Shown: positions 17,262 to 27,629 of the stretch, piece after piece | How the letters are laid out: every line of letters begins with the position of its first letter | How positions within the stretch are numbered: position 1 is the stretch's first letter | Assembly: GCF_016125955.1 (NCBI RefSeq) | Contig: NZ_JADEVE010000127.1 | Coordinates: forward strand, 1 to 59,960 | Source: Acetomicrobium sp. S15 = DSM 107314 | GTDB lineage: Bacteria; Synergistota; Synergistia; Synergistales; Thermosynergistaceae | Length of the DNA stretch: 59,960 bases | Reading direction: 5' to 3' | Program-made: the position numbers and the translations under genes | The notes under the pieces: model-generated | Told to the model about the DNA's origin: nothing | Database searches by the model: none | The model's input: the letters and a program-made list of their open reading frames with translations, nothing else

Positions 17262-18352
17262 GCTTTTCTCCTTTGTCGGCAGGCGAGTGCACCGCAGTTG
17301 GGGCCAAGGCCTGCGTCCTTTACGGCAGGCTTCTCTCTGACATGGACTATTGGGAGATCTTGCAATGTGACACGGTTCCAGAGATAGCCGATTACCTCCA
17401 GAAGGCTGAAGGGTATAAGGAAGGCCTGTCCACTCTGATCGCTGCCAATGCGCATAGGGCTGAGCTTGAAGATCGCCTGAGAGCGGTGCCAATCAGGCGC
17501 GCCGAGGCGTTTATGTCGTATCTGTCCGGCCCCAGGAGGATTTTTTTGAGGGCATGGGCAGAGCGCTTCCAAGCCGAACAGTTGAAGCGCGTTTTGAGAT
17601 GGCTTCTTTCCGGCCACGGTAATAGAGAGGAGATGAGAGCCAGCCTCCAGGAGATGCCGCTAATCACCTTGCCCTTCGACGCGCTTCTTTCGAGCCGAAC
17701 ATTCGACGAAGTCTCGGAGTCGCTGAAGGGCACGGCATATTACGCTCCGCTCAAAGAGCCTTTAAGGGCCTTGTCCGAGGGCAGAATGAACCTTTTCCCG
17801 GCAGAGACAGCCATTGATGCCTTGATCATCGCGAGCCTTTACAGAGCTGCCTTAGGGCTTCCCCTGCTCGAGCGGCATTATGTGCTCGAACTTGTGGGCG
17901 GTCTCGTGGACCTCTTGAATATTTATTGGCTTTACAGAGCTTTGCGCTTTTATTCTATGGGAAGGGAGGAGGCTTTGAATCGGCTTCTCCCGGTCCGACA
18001 CAAGGCGAGGTTTTCTCTCTTGAGGAGTTTAAGCCGCGCTAAAGACCTCGACGAATTTTGGTCGCTCTTGAAGGAAACGCCGTATACAGCGGCCTTTGGA
18101 GATTTTCCCCCTCAAGACGAGTTGGTTTTGGAGCGCAGCCTTAAGCGTTTCTTTTACCGCTCCTCCTTGAGGGCGTTTCGTAGCGGCTCCCCCTCGTTTC
18201 ATACTATGGTGGCATATCTGATGCTCCTCGAGTTCGAGGTGATGGATTTGGTTACTATAGTGGAGGACGTGCGTTACGGCTACGATAGGCGCATGGGAGC
18301 CCTTTTCTTGGCTCGTCCAATTATACCGGAAGGTGTAGTCTCATGGCAGTAG
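17258..18352 (+). CDS. atpC: V/A-type ATP synthase subunit C (d-type)
   Basis: A 364-residue helical protein of the V-ATPase subunit C/d family. This funnel-shaped protein links the rotor stalk to the membrane ring. Family-like features are the N-terminal GAKACVLYGRLLSDMDYWEIL and the C-terminal LMLLEFEVMDLVTIVEDVRYG. It starts at GTG 17258 overlapping the G/H stop (GTGA), and its end overlaps the subunit I start by 10 nt. It is not homologous to F-type epsilon, sometimes also called atpC. Confidence 0.85.
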   Translation: MSFSPLSAGECTAVGAKACVLYGRLLSDMDYWEILQCDTVPEIADYLQKAEGYKEGLSTLIAANAHRAELEDRLRAVPIRRAEAFMSYLSGPRRIFLRAWAERFQAEQLKRVLRWLLSGHGNREEMRASLQEMPLITLPFDALLSSRTFDEVSESLKGTAYYAPLKEPLRALSEGRMNLFPAETAIDALIIASLYRAALGLPLLERHYVLELVGGLVDLLNIYWLYRALRFYSMGREEALNRLLPVRHKARFSLLRSLSRAKDLDEFWSLLKETPYTAAFGDFPPQDELVLERSLKRFFYRSSLRAFRSGSPSFHTMVAYLMLLEFEVMDLVTIVEDVRYGYDRRMGALFLARPIIPEGVVSWQ

Positions 18353-20307
18353 TGAAGATGCTCGCCGTGACATTGGTGGGCCCGAAAGATGAGATGGAAT
18401 ATGTGGCCTCTCAGATGGTCTTGATGGGAGGGTTTCAACCCCTGTCACTCGACCTGTTGTTGGAGGACAGGAGCTTGCGCTCCAGGGTCAGGACTGTCAC
18501 CGAAAATCCTTATGACGAGCTATTGATGAAACTCGCCTCCATTTGGCAAGCTGCCGGTGAGGCTATCCCTGAACCGGTGCCACTTCCAGTGCCTCAGGAT
18601 TTTACTCTGGAGAGGGCGCGCTTTGAGGTCAACAGGGTCTCCGGAAGGCTGGAATTATGGGCTAAGCGCAGGATGGCCCTCGAGGAGGAGCTCGAGGCGC
18701 TTGAGGCAGCTCGTCTTTGTGTCCAGGCGCTGGAAAGCCGAGGGATGAGCCTTGATGGGCTCGCCTCCGTGGAGCGTTTAACGGTCTTTTTTGGGAAGCT
18801 GTCGGAGGAAAACTATAAGCGCCTCGAGGAGAGCAGTCAGGACGTGCCGCTTCTGGTCATAAAGCTCGGCACGTGGCGCCAAGAGACGTGGATCTTGGCA
18901 TTTACGATTCCAAGCTACGCAGATGAGGCCGAGAAGCTCTTGAACTCCGTATATTTTAAGCGCTTCTTTCTAACTGATGTGTTGCGCTTCGTCTCCGGTT
19001 CCGATAGGCCCTTGGAGAGGTTAGAGGGGCGGATCGAAAACCTAAAGAGGGCTATAGATGGGTTGGCTTCCGCCGCCAGGGCTTACCTTGACAAGAATAG
19101 GGGAGAATTGGAAAGGCTGTTTTCTTTGATCTATACGATGCAGCGCATATATGACCTCTGCAGGGGACGCGGAGAAGTCGGCGATATGTATATACTCTCC
19201 GGTTGGATCCCAGAGGATCTGTTGGACCACGTCAGAAAGGTTGTCGAAGAGAGGGCGCCTAAGTCGGCCATCTTGGTGGAGGAGAGCGAATCTCTCCCAT
19301 ATCGGGGCACCAGAGTGCCCACATTCTTGAGGAATCTTCCCCTCGTGAGGGCCTTTCAAGATGTGGTGGCCATGTATAGTCTGCCGGCTTATGGCGAGAT
19401 AGACCCTTCGTTCTTCGTGGCCGTAAGTTTTTGCCTCTTTTTCGGTTTTATGTTCGGCGATGTCGGACACGGCTTAGTATTGCTCCTGGCGGCGCAATTA
19501 ATGCAAAGGAGGCACATGATTAGGCGTTCCTTGGCGATAGTCTTGAAGTCCGCTGCCGCAACTTCCGTCTTTTTCGGCTTTTTGTACGGGAGCTTGTTCG
19601 GAGTCGAGGGGGTATTGCCGGCCCTTTGGCTTTCCCCCATGGAGGACATGGGCAACTTGCTTGCTATATCTGTAGGGATCGGCGTTGTAATGGTTACGTT
19701 GGGAATGGTTTTAAACATAATTTCCGCATTCAGGCGGCGCGACTTCGGCGGGATGCTCTTCGATGGCCGCGGTTTGGCGGGGCTCGTTTTTTATCTGACT
19801 TGCGCCGCCGCCATTTACGCCTCCTTTTCGGGGAAGGATTTGCCCATACCTCGGTGGGCCTTGTGGGCTCTCGTAACTCTGATGCTCGCAGTTATGTTGC
19901 TTCGTGACGTGCTGGCCAGGTATTTGCTGAAGGAGCGTCTTGCTCACGGCGAGGGCGTGCTCAATGTCTTTGAGGTGTTTCACAACCTCTTAAGTTTTTT
20001 GAGCAATACGATATCGTTCCTGCGGTTAGCAGCGTTCGCCTTAAACCACGTGGGGCTTTCTTTGGCGGTGCTGATGCTTTCGCACATGGTCCATGCTCTT
20101 CCGGGCGGCCCGTTTTTTGGAGCCCTTGTGCTCATAGCTGGCAATGCTGTGATCATCGCCCTCGAGGGGCTCATCGTCTTCATACAGACGCTGCGCCTGG
20201 AATACTATGAGTTCTTCGGCAAGTTTTATAAAGGCGGTGGGAGCGCCTTCAGGCCGGTTCAGTGGCGGAAAGACCTGAAGGTGTTGCGAGGCCGTTCCAA
20301 CGCCTAA
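18343..20307 (+). CDS. atpI: V/A-type ATP synthase subunit I (membrane a-subunit)
   Basis: A 654-residue protein. The N-terminal half is a soluble helical arm (residues 1-330) that anchors the peripheral stalks. The C-terminal half has about seven to eight membrane helices. FGFMFGDVGHGLVLLLAAQL and the FLSNTISFLRLAAFALNHVG helix, whose Arg is expected to be the essential residue facing the proteolipid ring, are family hallmarks. It ends with EYYEFFGKFYKGGGSAFRPV, also typical. It sits directly before the proteolipid gene, as in most V/A operons. Confidence 0.92.
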   Translation: MAVVKMLAVTLVGPKDEMEYVASQMVLMGGFQPLSLDLLLEDRSLRSRVRTVTENPYDELLMKLASIWQAAGEAIPEPVPLPVPQDFTLERARFEVNRVSGRLELWAKRRMALEEELEALEAARLCVQALESRGMSLDGLASVERLTVFFGKLSEENYKRLEESSQDVPLLVIKLGTWRQETWILAFTIPSYADEAEKLLNSVYFKRFFLTDVLRFVSGSDRPLERLEGRIENLKRAIDGLASAARAYLDKNRGELERLFSLIYTMQRIYDLCRGRGEVGDMYILSGWIPEDLLDHVRKVVEERAPKSAILVEESESLPYRGTRVPTFLRNLPLVRAFQDVVAMYSLPAYGEIDPSFFVAVSFCLFFGFMFGDVGHGLVLLLAAQLMQRRHMIRRSLAIVLKSAAATSVFFGFLYGSLFGVEGVLPALWLSPMEDMGNLLAISVGIGVVMVTLGMVLNIISAFRRRDFGGMLFDGRGLAGLVFYLTCAAAIYASFSGKDLPIPRWALWALVTLMLAVMLLRDVLARYLLKERLAHGEGVLNVFEVFHNLLSFLSNTISFLRLAAFALNHVGLSLAVLMLSHMVHALPGGPFFGALVLIAGNAVIIALEGLIVFIQTLRLEYYEFFGKFYKGGGSAFRPVQWRKDLKVLRGRSNA

Positions 20308-20337
20308 ATTTGACTAATTTTTAGGAGGGGCAATCAA

Positions 20338-20748
20338 ATGATAGGTTTGGAGTTGATCGTTTTTGCGGCATTGTCGCTCGCGGTGCTGGGTTTTTACTTT
20401 AGAAAAGGCAAATCGGTGGAGAGTTTCAAAAATGTCCTGCGCTCTTGCATGTATAGCGCCTTTTTGGCGCTGATTGTCGGTTTTTCCTTAGTAATTGCAC
20501 CTAAGATGAGCATGGCGGCCGAGGCAGCTGTCTCTGGCGCGGGATGGGGCTTCCTGGGAGCGGCGATAGCCGCAGGGCTGGGTTGCCTGGGAGCCGGCAT
20601 AGCTGTGGCCGTGGTTGGCTCATCCGCGTTGGGGGTTGTGGGCGAAAAGCCGGAAATGCTCGGATCCACGCTCATATACTTAGGCTTGGCGGAAGGAATA
20701 GCCATCTACGGCCTCATCGTGGCGCTTCTGATCTTGGGGAGGATGTAA
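20338..20748 (+). CDS. atpK: V/A-type ATP synthase subunit K (proteolipid ring)
   Basis: A 136-residue, very hydrophobic protein with four predicted membrane helices. The C-terminal hairpin carries the Gly-rich helix (GAAIAAGLGCLGAGIAVAVV) and YLGLAEGIAIYGLIVALLIL, whose Glu (about residue 119) is the ion-binding carboxylate. The N-terminal pair of helices lacks such a carboxylate. Whether the ring carries H+ or Na+ cannot be decided from sequence alone. AGGAGGGG lies 6 nt before the ATG. It is separated from subunit I by 30 nt. Confidence 0.92.
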   Translation: MIGLELIVFAALSLAVLGFYFRKGKSVESFKNVLRSCMYSAFLALIVGFSLVIAPKMSMAAEAAVSGAGWGFLGAAIAAGLGCLGAGIAVAVVGSSALGVVGEKPEMLGSTLIYLGLAEGIAIYGLIVALLILGRM

Positions 20749-20749
20749 T

Positions 20750-21061
20750 ATGAAGGCATTTCTGGTCAGCGATAACCATGACTCCCTGGTAGGTATGCGA
20801 CTTGCAGGTATAGAGGGCGTAGAGGTTCACGATGCAGAGGAGGCCAATAGAGCTGTTAGCGAGGCTATGGATATGGAGGAGCTTGGCATGCTGGTGATAA
20901 CCGAGAAAGTTGCCTCTCTCATCCCTGGGGTCGTGCTCGATATGAGGGAACGCGGAGGGCTTCCTCTTCTGGTAGAAATTCCTGACCGCCATGGCACGCA
21001 AAGGGGGCCGGACTTCCTGACGCGCTACGTCCGCGAGGCGATAGGGGTGAAGATAGAGTGA
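20750..21061 (+). CDS. atpF: V/A-type ATP synthase subunit F
   Basis: A 103-residue small alpha/beta protein of the central stalk, matching subunit F: AFLVSDNHDSLVGMRLAGIE at the start, ELGMLVITEKVASLIP in the middle and LPLLVEIPDRHG near the end. It binds subunit D and influences the coupling of rotation. It starts 1 nt after the subunit K stop and overlaps the subunit E start by 4 nt. Confidence 0.9.
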   Translation: MKAFLVSDNHDSLVGMRLAGIEGVEVHDAEEANRAVSEAMDMEELGMLVITEKVASLIPGVVLDMRERGGLPLLVEIPDRHGTQRGPDFLTRYVREAIGVKIE

Positions 21062-21675
21062 GCGATGGACAGGACGAGAAGCTCATCGCTTTGAGGGATT
21101 TAATCCTCGATAAGGCTGAGGCCGAGGCCGACCTCATCGTCAGAAAAACTCAGGAAGAGGCCGATTCCAAACTCAGAGAGGAACTTTCTCGCATCGATCA
21201 AGAGGTGGAGCTGATCCTAAACGAAGCTCGCTCGAGGGCTGAAGAGGTGAGGAGACGTCAAATTATAGCAGCAGAAAGGGAAGTCGCAAGAGAAAAATTG
21301 CGGCTTCAAAACCGCTTGCTTTCCGAGGCCAAGACGATGTTGCTCGATGAGCTCATTTCTTTCAGAGAAAGGGATGACTATCAGTTGATACTGGTGGGGT
21401 TGCTTTTGGAGGCAGAGGACGCCTTGCCGGGTACTGGCCCTTTTAAATTCAGGCTCTCAGGTGCTGACGCTTCTATGGGAAGCGGGATCGTAGAGAGGGC
21501 GACTATATTAAGGCCTCAGGTGGTTGTTAGGTTTGATCCAGATCCAGCTCCCATCGTGGGTGGGTTGTGGCTTGCTACGGAAGACGGAAGGCGACAGGTG
21601 AGCGCCGACTGGCAGACGAAGGTCAATGAGCTGGCCGATGTGTTGGCGAGCCGCATCATGCCGCTTTTGTCATAA
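21058..21675 (+). CDS. atpE: V/A-type ATP synthase subunit E (peripheral stalk)
   Basis: A 205-residue protein with a long N-terminal helix (LRDLILDKAEAEADLIVRKT, repeated charged heptads) and a compact C-terminal domain. This is the layout of subunit E, which pairs with G/H as stator and grips the top of the A3B3 head. It starts at GTG 21058 overlapping the subunit F stop. It lies 16 nt before subunit A. Sequence in this family is loosely conserved; operon position makes the call firm. Confidence 0.82.
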   Translation: MSDGQDEKLIALRDLILDKAEAEADLIVRKTQEEADSKLREELSRIDQEVELILNEARSRAEEVRRRQIIAAEREVAREKLRLQNRLLSEAKTMLLDELISFRERDDYQLILVGLLLEAEDALPGTGPFKFRLSGADASMGSGIVERATILRPQVVVRFDPDPAPIVGGLWLATEDGRRQVSADWQTKVNELADVLASRIMPLLS

Positions 21676-21691
21676 GAGGAAGTGAAATGCT

Positions 21692-23470
21692 ATGGAAAAA
21701 GAAGGAATCATATCGCTGATCAACGGTCCTGTGGTAGTAGCCAAGAGCGCGTCTTCTTTTGCAATGGGAGAGATGGCAGAAGTGGGCGACCTTCGTTTGA
21801 TAGGCGAGGTTATTCGCCTGAGTGAGGACAGGGCCACAATTCAGGTGTATGAGGATACGCAGGGGTTGAAATTGGGCGAACCCGTCCGCGGAACCGGCGA
21901 GCTGCTTTCCGTATCATTGGGTCCTGGTTTGATCGGAAACATCTTCGACGGCATAGGTCGCCCCTTGGGCGCCATTCTCGAGCGCGAGGGGGCTTTTATC
22001 CCGAGGGGGGTTAAGGTTCCTCAGATCGATCCGCATAAAGAGTGGGAAGTGAAGCCGCTCCTTGCTGTTGGCGATGTGGTTACGCCTGGTATGCCCATAG
22101 CTGAGGTCCAGGAGACGCCGCTGGTGATACACAAGCTCTTGACCTCTCCAGAAATAGAAGGGGAAGTTTCGTTCGTCGTCCCATCTGGCTCTTACCGCGG
22201 CGACGCGGTGATAGCTAAGGTGAGAGACCGTTGCGGGAAAGAGATCGAGATCTTCCTATCGTGTCGCTGGCCCGTGAAACTGCCGCGCCCGTGCAGGGAA
22301 CATCTCCCTCCCAAAGAGCCGCTTGTGACGGGACAGCGCGTTATCGATGGGCTCTTTCCGATTGCCAAAGGCGGCGTTGCGGCCATTCCGGGGGGGTTCG
22401 GGACTGGCAAAACCATAACTCAACACCAACTCGCCAAGTGGAGCGAGGCGAATGTGGTGGTTTACATAGGCTGCGGCGAAAGAGGAAACGAGATGACGGA
22501 GGTGCTCGAGGAATTCCCTGAGCTTCAGGATCCAAGATCTGGCAGGCCGTTGATGGAGCGGACGATCTTAGTGGCCAATACCTCGAACATGCCTGTGGCC
22601 GCGAGGGAGGCGTCCATCTATACGGGGATAGCCATGGCAGAGTATTATAGGGACATGGGCTACGATGTCGCTCTTATGGCCGATTCGACGTCACGATGGG
22701 CTGAAGCGCTCAGGGAGATATCCGGCAGATTGGAGGAGATACCGGCCGAAGAGGGCTTTCCTGCCTATCTGCCAACCAGGCTTGCGGAGTTTTATGAACG
22801 TGCTGGTCGCGTTGTGACCTTGAGCGGCGACGTTGGAAGCATCACCATAATAGGTGCCGTTTCCCCTCCAGGAGGCGACTTTACCGAGCCAGTCACCAGG
22901 CACACAAAGCGCTTTATCCGTTGTTTCTGGGCACTCGACAAGAGCTTGGCCAACGCCAGACACTTCCCTGCCATAAGTTGGCTCGATTCTTACAGTGAAT
23001 ATGCGAAGGAAGTGGAGGAATATTTTGAGACCAATGTGGATCCGCGATGGGGCGAGCTGAGGGAACGGATGCGCTCGATCTTGGCCGAAGATGAGAGAAT
23101 TCAGCAAGTTGTGCGCTTAGTGGGGGAGGACGTGCTGCCCGACGAAGAAAGGCTTCTGACGTTTACGGCTTACTTGGTTAAGAACGGATACTTGCAGCAG
23201 AGCGCTTTTGGCCCCGACGCCTACTCGCCGCCGGCCAAAGGTTTTCTCATATTGAGCCTGATATTGCACTTTTACGAAAAAACGTTGGGCTTGATAAAAC
23301 AGGGCGTGCCGTTCTCCCTCATTCGCGAGGGAGAAGCAGTGACGAACCTGTCCCATCTGAAGGAGCTTTCTTTAGAGGAAATACAATCCGACTACTCTAA
23401 GCTCACCGAAGAGCTCGACGGCTACCTCGATCGGGTGGGTAGCGAACGTCTGGCCACGAGAGGAAGATGA
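21692..23470 (+). CDS. atpA: V/A-type ATP synthase catalytic subunit A
   Basis: 592 residues, the normal length. The nucleotide-binding P-loop GGFGTGKT spans residues 234-241. The catalytic-subunit motif [18 protein letters not shown], the non-homologous bulge typical of V-type A subunits (about residues 110-200) and [20 protein letters not shown] are all present. Three copies alternate with subunit B in the cytoplasmic head and make or split ATP. Its start is preceded by AGAGGAAG. It should not be confused with F-type alpha, as it is the catalytic chain. Confidence 0.95.
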   Translation: MEKEGIISLINGPVVVAKSASSFAMGEMAEVGDLRLIGEVIRLSEDRATIQVYEDTQGLKLGEPVRGTGELLSVSLGPGLIGNIFDGIGRPLGAILEREGAFIPRGVKVPQIDPHKEWEVKPLLAVGDVVTPGMPIAEVQETPLVIHKLLTSPEIEGEVSFVVPSGSYRGDAVIAKVRDRCGKEIEIFLSCRWPVKLPRPCREHLPPKEPLVTGQRVIDGLFPIAKGGVAAIPGGFGTGKTITQHQLAKWSEANVVVYIGCGERGNEMTEVLEEFPELQDPRSGRPLMERTILVANTSNMPVAAREASIYTGIAMAEYYRDMGYDVALMADSTSRWAEALREISGRLEEIPAEEGFPAYLPTRLAEFYERAGRVVTLSGDVGSITIIGAVSPPGGDFTEPVTRHTKRFIRCFWALDKSLANARHFPAISWLDSYSEYAKEVEEYFETNVDPRWGELRERMRSILAEDERIQQVVRLVGEDVLPDEERLLTFTAYLVKNGYLQQSAFGPDAYSPPAKGFLILSLILHFYEKTLGLIKQGVPFSLIREGEAVTNLSHLKELSLEEIQSDYSKLTEELDGYLDRVGSERLATRGR

Positions 23471-23474
23471 CGAA

Positions 23475-24842
23475 ATGGCGTTGGCAGAGCATATAGGGGT
23501 AGAAGAGATATACGGCCCTTTCGTGCTGGTGGGCGAGACGGAGGGGGTGGGCTATGGAGAGCTGGCCGAGGTTAGAGATTCAAACGGTACCACTCGTTTG
23601 GGGCAAGTCATGCTCGTGAGTGAGGAAGCTACGCTGGTTCAAGTTTTTGCTGGCACTCAGGAGCTCGTACCTGAGGCCGCGAGAGTGCGCTTTTTAGGCA
23701 AGGGGCTAGAGATGAAGCTCTCTCCTTCCATTTTGGGCAGAGTCCTTTCAGGCCTTGGAGAAGACAGAGACGGCTGCGGTCCGGTTTTTGGCGGCTTGAG
23801 CCGTGACGTCAACGGGATGCCCATCAACCCCATGGCCCGTTCCTACCCTCGAAACTTCATCCATACTGGCATCTCCGCATTGGACATCCTGTCCACGCTC
23901 ATAAGGGGTCAAAAACTGCCCATATTTTCCGGCAACGGCCTTCCCCACAACAGATTGGCTGCGCAGATAGCTAACCAGTCGCGCTTGGTGGGGGAGGAAA
24001 ACTTCGCCGTTGTTTTTGCCGGAATAGGAGTTAAGCGCGATGACGCGGCTTTCTTTATGGACGAGTTATTTGAGAAGGGGCGCGCCAAAAATATCGTGGT
24101 CTTTTTGAACTTGGCTGACGATCCGGTGATAGAGCGCATTGCTACGCCGCGCTTCGCCTTAACTGTCGCTGAATATCTCGCCTTCGATATGGGCATGCAC
24201 GTCCTGGTCATCATGACGGATATGACGAGCTATTGCGAGGCGCTGAGGGAATTGGGTGTGGCGAGGGGAGAGGTGCCGAGCAGGAAAGGCTATCCGGGCT
24301 ATATGTATAGCGATCTCGCCTCAATATATGAGCGAGCTGGCGTAATACACGGCGGCAAAGGAAGTCTTACACAACTTCCTATACTGACCATGCCTAACGA
24401 TGACATCACTCATCCGATACCTGATCTTACCGGTTACATAACGGAAGGACAAATAGTGCTGTCGAGGGAACTGGATGCCAAGGGAGTATATCCCCCTATA
24501 GACGTTCTTTCCAGCCTCTCTCGTCTCATGAAAGACGGCATAGGCAAAGGATACACCAGGGAAGACCATCCAGATGTGGCAAGCCAACTTTTCGCCTCGT
24601 ACAGCCGAGTCCAAGACGTGCGGGCCTTAGCCAGCGTCGTAGGAGAAGACGAGCTTTCACAGGTCGATGCTGCTTATATGGACTTCGGGAAGGCCTTCGA
24701 GGAATGCTTCGTAAGACAATCCTACGATGAAGACAGAGATATAGGGCAATCGCTCGATATGGCGTGGGATCTGCTAAAAGTCCTTCCCAAGGGCGAACTC
24801 ACGCGCATTCCAAAAGAAGAAATCGAGCGGCGCATGAAATGA
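23475..24842 (+). CDS. atpB: V/A-type ATP synthase regulatory subunit B
   Basis: 455 residues. Family marks are [20 protein letters not shown] (with a degenerate P-loop, as expected for the non-catalytic subunit), [20 protein letters not shown] and [14 protein letters not shown]. It alternates with subunit A in the head. It starts 4 nt after subunit A. The ATGA at its stop gives a possible coupled start for the CopZ-like gene, although that gene has a better start at 24857. Confidence 0.95.
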   Translation: MALAEHIGVEEIYGPFVLVGETEGVGYGELAEVRDSNGTTRLGQVMLVSEEATLVQVFAGTQELVPEAARVRFLGKGLEMKLSPSILGRVLSGLGEDRDGCGPVFGGLSRDVNGMPINPMARSYPRNFIHTGISALDILSTLIRGQKLPIFSGNGLPHNRLAAQIANQSRLVGEENFAVVFAGIGVKRDDAAFFMDELFEKGRAKNIVVFLNLADDPVIERIATPRFALTVAEYLAFDMGMHVLVIMTDMTSYCEALRELGVARGEVPSRKGYPGYMYSDLASIYERAGVIHGGKGSLTQLPILTMPNDDITHPIPDLTGYITEGQIVLSRELDAKGVYPPIDVLSSLSRLMKDGIGKGYTREDHPDVASQLFASYSRVQDVRALASVVGEDELSQVDAAYMDFGKAFEECFVRQSYDEDRDIGQSLDMAWDLLKVLPKGELTRIPKEEIERRMK

Positions 24843-24856
24843 GGGAGGTGTTTGCG

Positions 24857-25066
24857 GTGGCGAAGTTCACGTTGAGTGTGCCCGATATGTCATGTCAGCA
24901 TTGTGTAAATCGCATTACCAAGGCATTGGCAGGGTTGGGCCTCTCAAAACACAGCGTGAGCCTGGAGGATAAAGTGGTAGAGGTGGAGGCTCCCGACATA
25001 AAAGTCGTCATGGATGCTTTGGAGGAGATAGGCTATCCGGCCTCGATAGTGCAGGACAGTTTGTAG
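24857..25066 (+). CDS. CopZ-like heavy-metal-binding protein (HMA domain)
   Basis: A 69-residue single heavy-metal-associated domain. The metal site is MSCQHC (C13-x2-C16), followed by VNRITKALAGL and the beta strands HSVSLEDKVVEVE, ending EEIGYPASIV. It is a cytosolic Cu(I)- or other soft-metal chaperone and a plausible partner for the CopA-type pump encoded about 10 kb away. The GTG start at 24857 follows GGGAGGTG; the ATG at 24839 overlapping atpB is an alternative. It is the last gene of the V-ATPase transcript, an odd place for it. Confidence 0.82.
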   Translation: MAKFTLSVPDMSCQHCVNRITKALAGLGLSKHSVSLEDKVVEVEAPDIKVVMDALEEIGYPASIVQDSL

Positions 25067-25103
25067 ATCCATCAAGGATGCTACAAGCCGCGCGCTGGGT
25101 TTG

Positions 25104-25112
25104 TGTTAAAAT
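25104..25112 (+). promoter_or_regulatory. Possible extended -10 promoter of gyrA
   Basis: TG-T-TAAAAT at 25104-25112, an extended -10 without a recognisable -35. Initiation just downstream would place the 14-bp hairpin at 25127-25157 inside the leader of the gyrA mRNA. Confidence 0.45.
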
Positions 25113-25126
25113 AACAGACAAGATCT

Positions 25127-25157
25127 CGTAAGGCGACGGAAGGTCCGTCGCCTTACG
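25127..25157 (+). promoter_or_regulatory. Strong hairpin in the gyrA leader
   Basis: CGTAAGGCGACGGA (25127-25140) pairs perfectly with TCCGTCGCCTTACG (25144-25157) around a 3-nt loop. No U-tract follows, and the ribosome binding site GGAGG (25171-25175) begins 13 nt later. It could terminate V-ATPase/copZ readthrough weakly, stabilise the mRNA end, or regulate gyrA translation; the sequence does not decide. Confidence 0.6.
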
Positions 25158-25182
25158 ATTGAAAACGTGCGGAGGTTTTGAA

Positions 25183-27627
25183 ATGGCAGAAGAAAGTGGA
25201 GGACTTGGGAAGGTCCTTCCTTTGACTTTGGAAGAAGAGATAAAACAGAGCTATCTCGACTATGCTATGAGCGTCATAGTAGGGCGCGCAATACCGGACG
25301 CCCGCGACGGCCTCAAGCCGGTTCAGAGGAGAATACTCTACAGCATGCTCGAGCTGGGGCTGCGCTCCAACCAGCCGTATAAGAAATCGGCGCGCATAGT
25401 TGGAGAGACGATGGGCAAATACCACCCTCACGGCGATGCGGCCATATACGATGCGCTGGCCCGTATGGCTCAAGATTTCTCCATGCGCTATCCTCTGATC
25501 GATGGACAGGGGAACTTCGGCTCCATAGACGGCGACCCGCCGGCTGCCATGCGCTACTCGGAGGCCAGGCTCTCTTCTCTCGGGGAAGAGATGCTGGCTG
25601 ATATAGACGAAGACACCGTAGATTGGGGCCCCAACTTTGACGAATCGCTCCGCGAGCCTCTCGTGCTGCCGGCGCTTCTGCCCAATCTGCTGTTGAACGG
25701 CTCTTCTGGCATAGCCGTCGGTATGGCCACGAATATCCCGCCTCATAACCTCGGCGAAGTGATCGATGCCCTGTGCCTTTTTGTCGAGAAGGACGGTAAT
25801 GTGGAGCTCGACGAGATCTTAAGCGTCCTGCCGGGGCCGGACTTCCCCACGGGCGGCATTATCATGGGGAGGGAAGGCATCGTAGATGCCTACAAGACCG
25901 GAAGGGGAAAGATCATCGTCAGGGGCAAGGCGCACGAGGAAGAATCGGGACGAGGCAGAAAGGCCGTCGTCATCACCGAGATCCCGTACATGGTCAACAA
26001 AGCTAGCCTCGTGGAGACGATTGCCCGAGAGGCGAAAGAAGGGCGCATCAACGGCGTGACCGACATAAGGGACGAGTCGGACCGCAGGGGGCTCAGGATC
26101 GTCATTGAGCTGCAGCGCGATGTCGATCCTGATTTGACACTTCGCCAGCTTTATACCCATACTCAGCTTCAGACCACCTTTGGCGTCATAAATCTGGCCC
26201 TCGTGGACGCAAAACCGGTTGTGCTCCCGCTTCTCGAGCTACTCCGAGTGTTTGTGGAACACCGCAGGTCTGTGGTAAGAAGGCGCACCGCCTTTCGTCT
26301 CAAGAAAGCTGAAGAGAGAGCTCATCTGGTCGAAGGGCTGGTTCGTGCGCTGGATATGATTGATCGGGTCATCGCGCTGATTCGGTCATCGAAGGATACC
26401 AGAAGTGCCGAAGCCGGCCTGGTCCAGGAGTTCGAGTTCACCCAGGCGCAGGCTAAGGCTATACTGGACATGCGCCTCCAGCGCCTCACCAATTTGGAGA
26501 GGCATAAATTGGAGGAAGAGCTGGCAAGTCTTCTCCAGGATATAAGCCGATATAACGCAATATTAACTTCACCTAAACTGCTTGATAGTGTAGTTAGAGA
26601 TGAACTTGTTGGATTAAAGAATCGCTATTCCGATAGTCGTCGCACGGAAATTTCGGACTCATTAGAAATCCTTGCCGAGGAAGAGCTGATCCCCGAGTCT
26701 GAAATCGTAGTGGTCCTTTCACGTGACGGTTACTTGCGCAGGATGCCCCTTGGCGATTATCGTTCGCAGGGGAGGGGGGGGAAAGGCGTAAAGGGCGTAA
26801 ACCTCTCGAGCGAAGACGAGATAGCGAGGCTCATCGTCACAACCACACACCGCAACGTATATTTCTTTACGAGCGAAGGGCGAGTCTTTGCGATCCGCGG
26901 ATATGTTATCCCAGAAGTAAAGAGTGGCAAGGGGAAAAACGTGAGCCGTTTCCTATCTCTGGGGGAGAACGAAGAGATCGTTACCCTCGGCGACAGTTGT
27001 ACAGAGAGGGCTAAATTTGTATTCTTCGCCACTAAGCTCGGAAAAGCGAAAAGGCTTCCTGTCTCCGAGCTCGAAGACCTTACCAGCGTAGGTCGTAGGG
27101 TAATGGGATTTGAAGATGGCGATGCTATCGCTCGCGTCCGTTTTACCTCTGGCGAGGACGAGTTGGTCTTGGTGACGGCCTCGGGACAAGCGCTCAGAAT
27201 CGACGAGAGAGAAATCCCTCCCCAGGGCAGGGCAGCGCGCGGAGTTAGGGCTATGCGCCTCGCCGAAGGAGATATAGTCGTCGGGTGCGACGTCGTAAGG
27301 ACCGGCAGAAGGATGTTTTTAATATCCGAGCTGGGCGTGGGCAAGCTGGTGGAATATGACGAATTTTCCCGTCATCATCGCGGCGGAATGGGCGTCCGCG
27401 CCATGAGGCTCACAAGCCGCACTGGCTCGCTGGTTGGGTCGTGGGGAGTTGGAATGCAAGACGAGGTCTTTGTGGTCACCGGCAAGGGGCGCATCATCAG
27501 GCTACCCATCAACGGCATGCCGGTGATGAGCCGGTCTGCTACAGGTTATATTTTAGTCCGCTTAGACGAGGGAGACGTCGTAGCCGATGTGTCAGTCATC
27601 CATGAGAATGTCGCCGAAGGGGATTGA
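25183..27627 (+). CDS. gyrA: DNA gyrase subunit A
   Basis: 814 residues. The breakage-reunion domain has the catalytic Y125 in [11 protein letters not shown] and the region [10 protein letters not shown], where A86 takes the place of E. coli Ser83 and D90 that of Asp87. The C-terminal beta-pinwheel starts near residue 520 and includes the GyrA box QGRGGKG, which marks it as gyrase rather than topoisomerase IV. With GyrB it introduces negative supercoils using ATP. The start ATG 25183 follows GGAGG; an upstream in-frame codon at 25159 overlaps the hairpin and is less likely. gyrB is not next to it. It overlaps nothing upstream but leads directly into psd. Confidence 0.95.
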   Translation: MAEESGGLGKVLPLTLEEEIKQSYLDYAMSVIVGRAIPDARDGLKPVQRRILYSMLELGLRSNQPYKKSARIVGETMGKYHPHGDAAIYDALARMAQDFSMRYPLIDGQGNFGSIDGDPPAAMRYSEARLSSLGEEMLADIDEDTVDWGPNFDESLREPLVLPALLPNLLLNGSSGIAVGMATNIPPHNLGEVIDALCLFVEKDGNVELDEILSVLPGPDFPTGGIIMGREGIVDAYKTGRGKIIVRGKAHEEESGRGRKAVVITEIPYMVNKASLVETIAREAKEGRINGVTDIRDESDRRGLRIVIELQRDVDPDLTLRQLYTHTQLQTTFGVINLALVDAKPVVLPLLELLRVFVEHRRSVVRRRTAFRLKKAEERAHLVEGLVRALDMIDRVIALIRSSKDTRSAEAGLVQEFEFTQAQAKAILDMRLQRLTNLERHKLEEELASLLQDISRYNAILTSPKLLDSVVRDELVGLKNRYSDSRRTEISDSLEILAEEELIPESEIVVVLSRDGYLRRMPLGDYRSQGRGGKGVKGVNLSSEDEIARLIVTTTHRNVYFFTSEGRVFAIRGYVIPEVKSGKGKNVSRFLSLGENEEIVTLGDSCTERAKFVFFATKLGKAKRLPVSELEDLTSVGRRVMGFEDGDAIARVRFTSGEDELVLVTASGQALRIDEREIPPQGRAARGVRAMRLAEGDIVVGCDVVRTGRRMFLISELGVGKLVEYDEFSRHHRGGMGVRAMRLTSRTGSLVGSWGVGMQDEVFVVTGKGRIIRLPINGMPVMSRSATGYILVRLDEGDVVADVSVIHENVAEGD

Positions 27628-27629
27628 GG

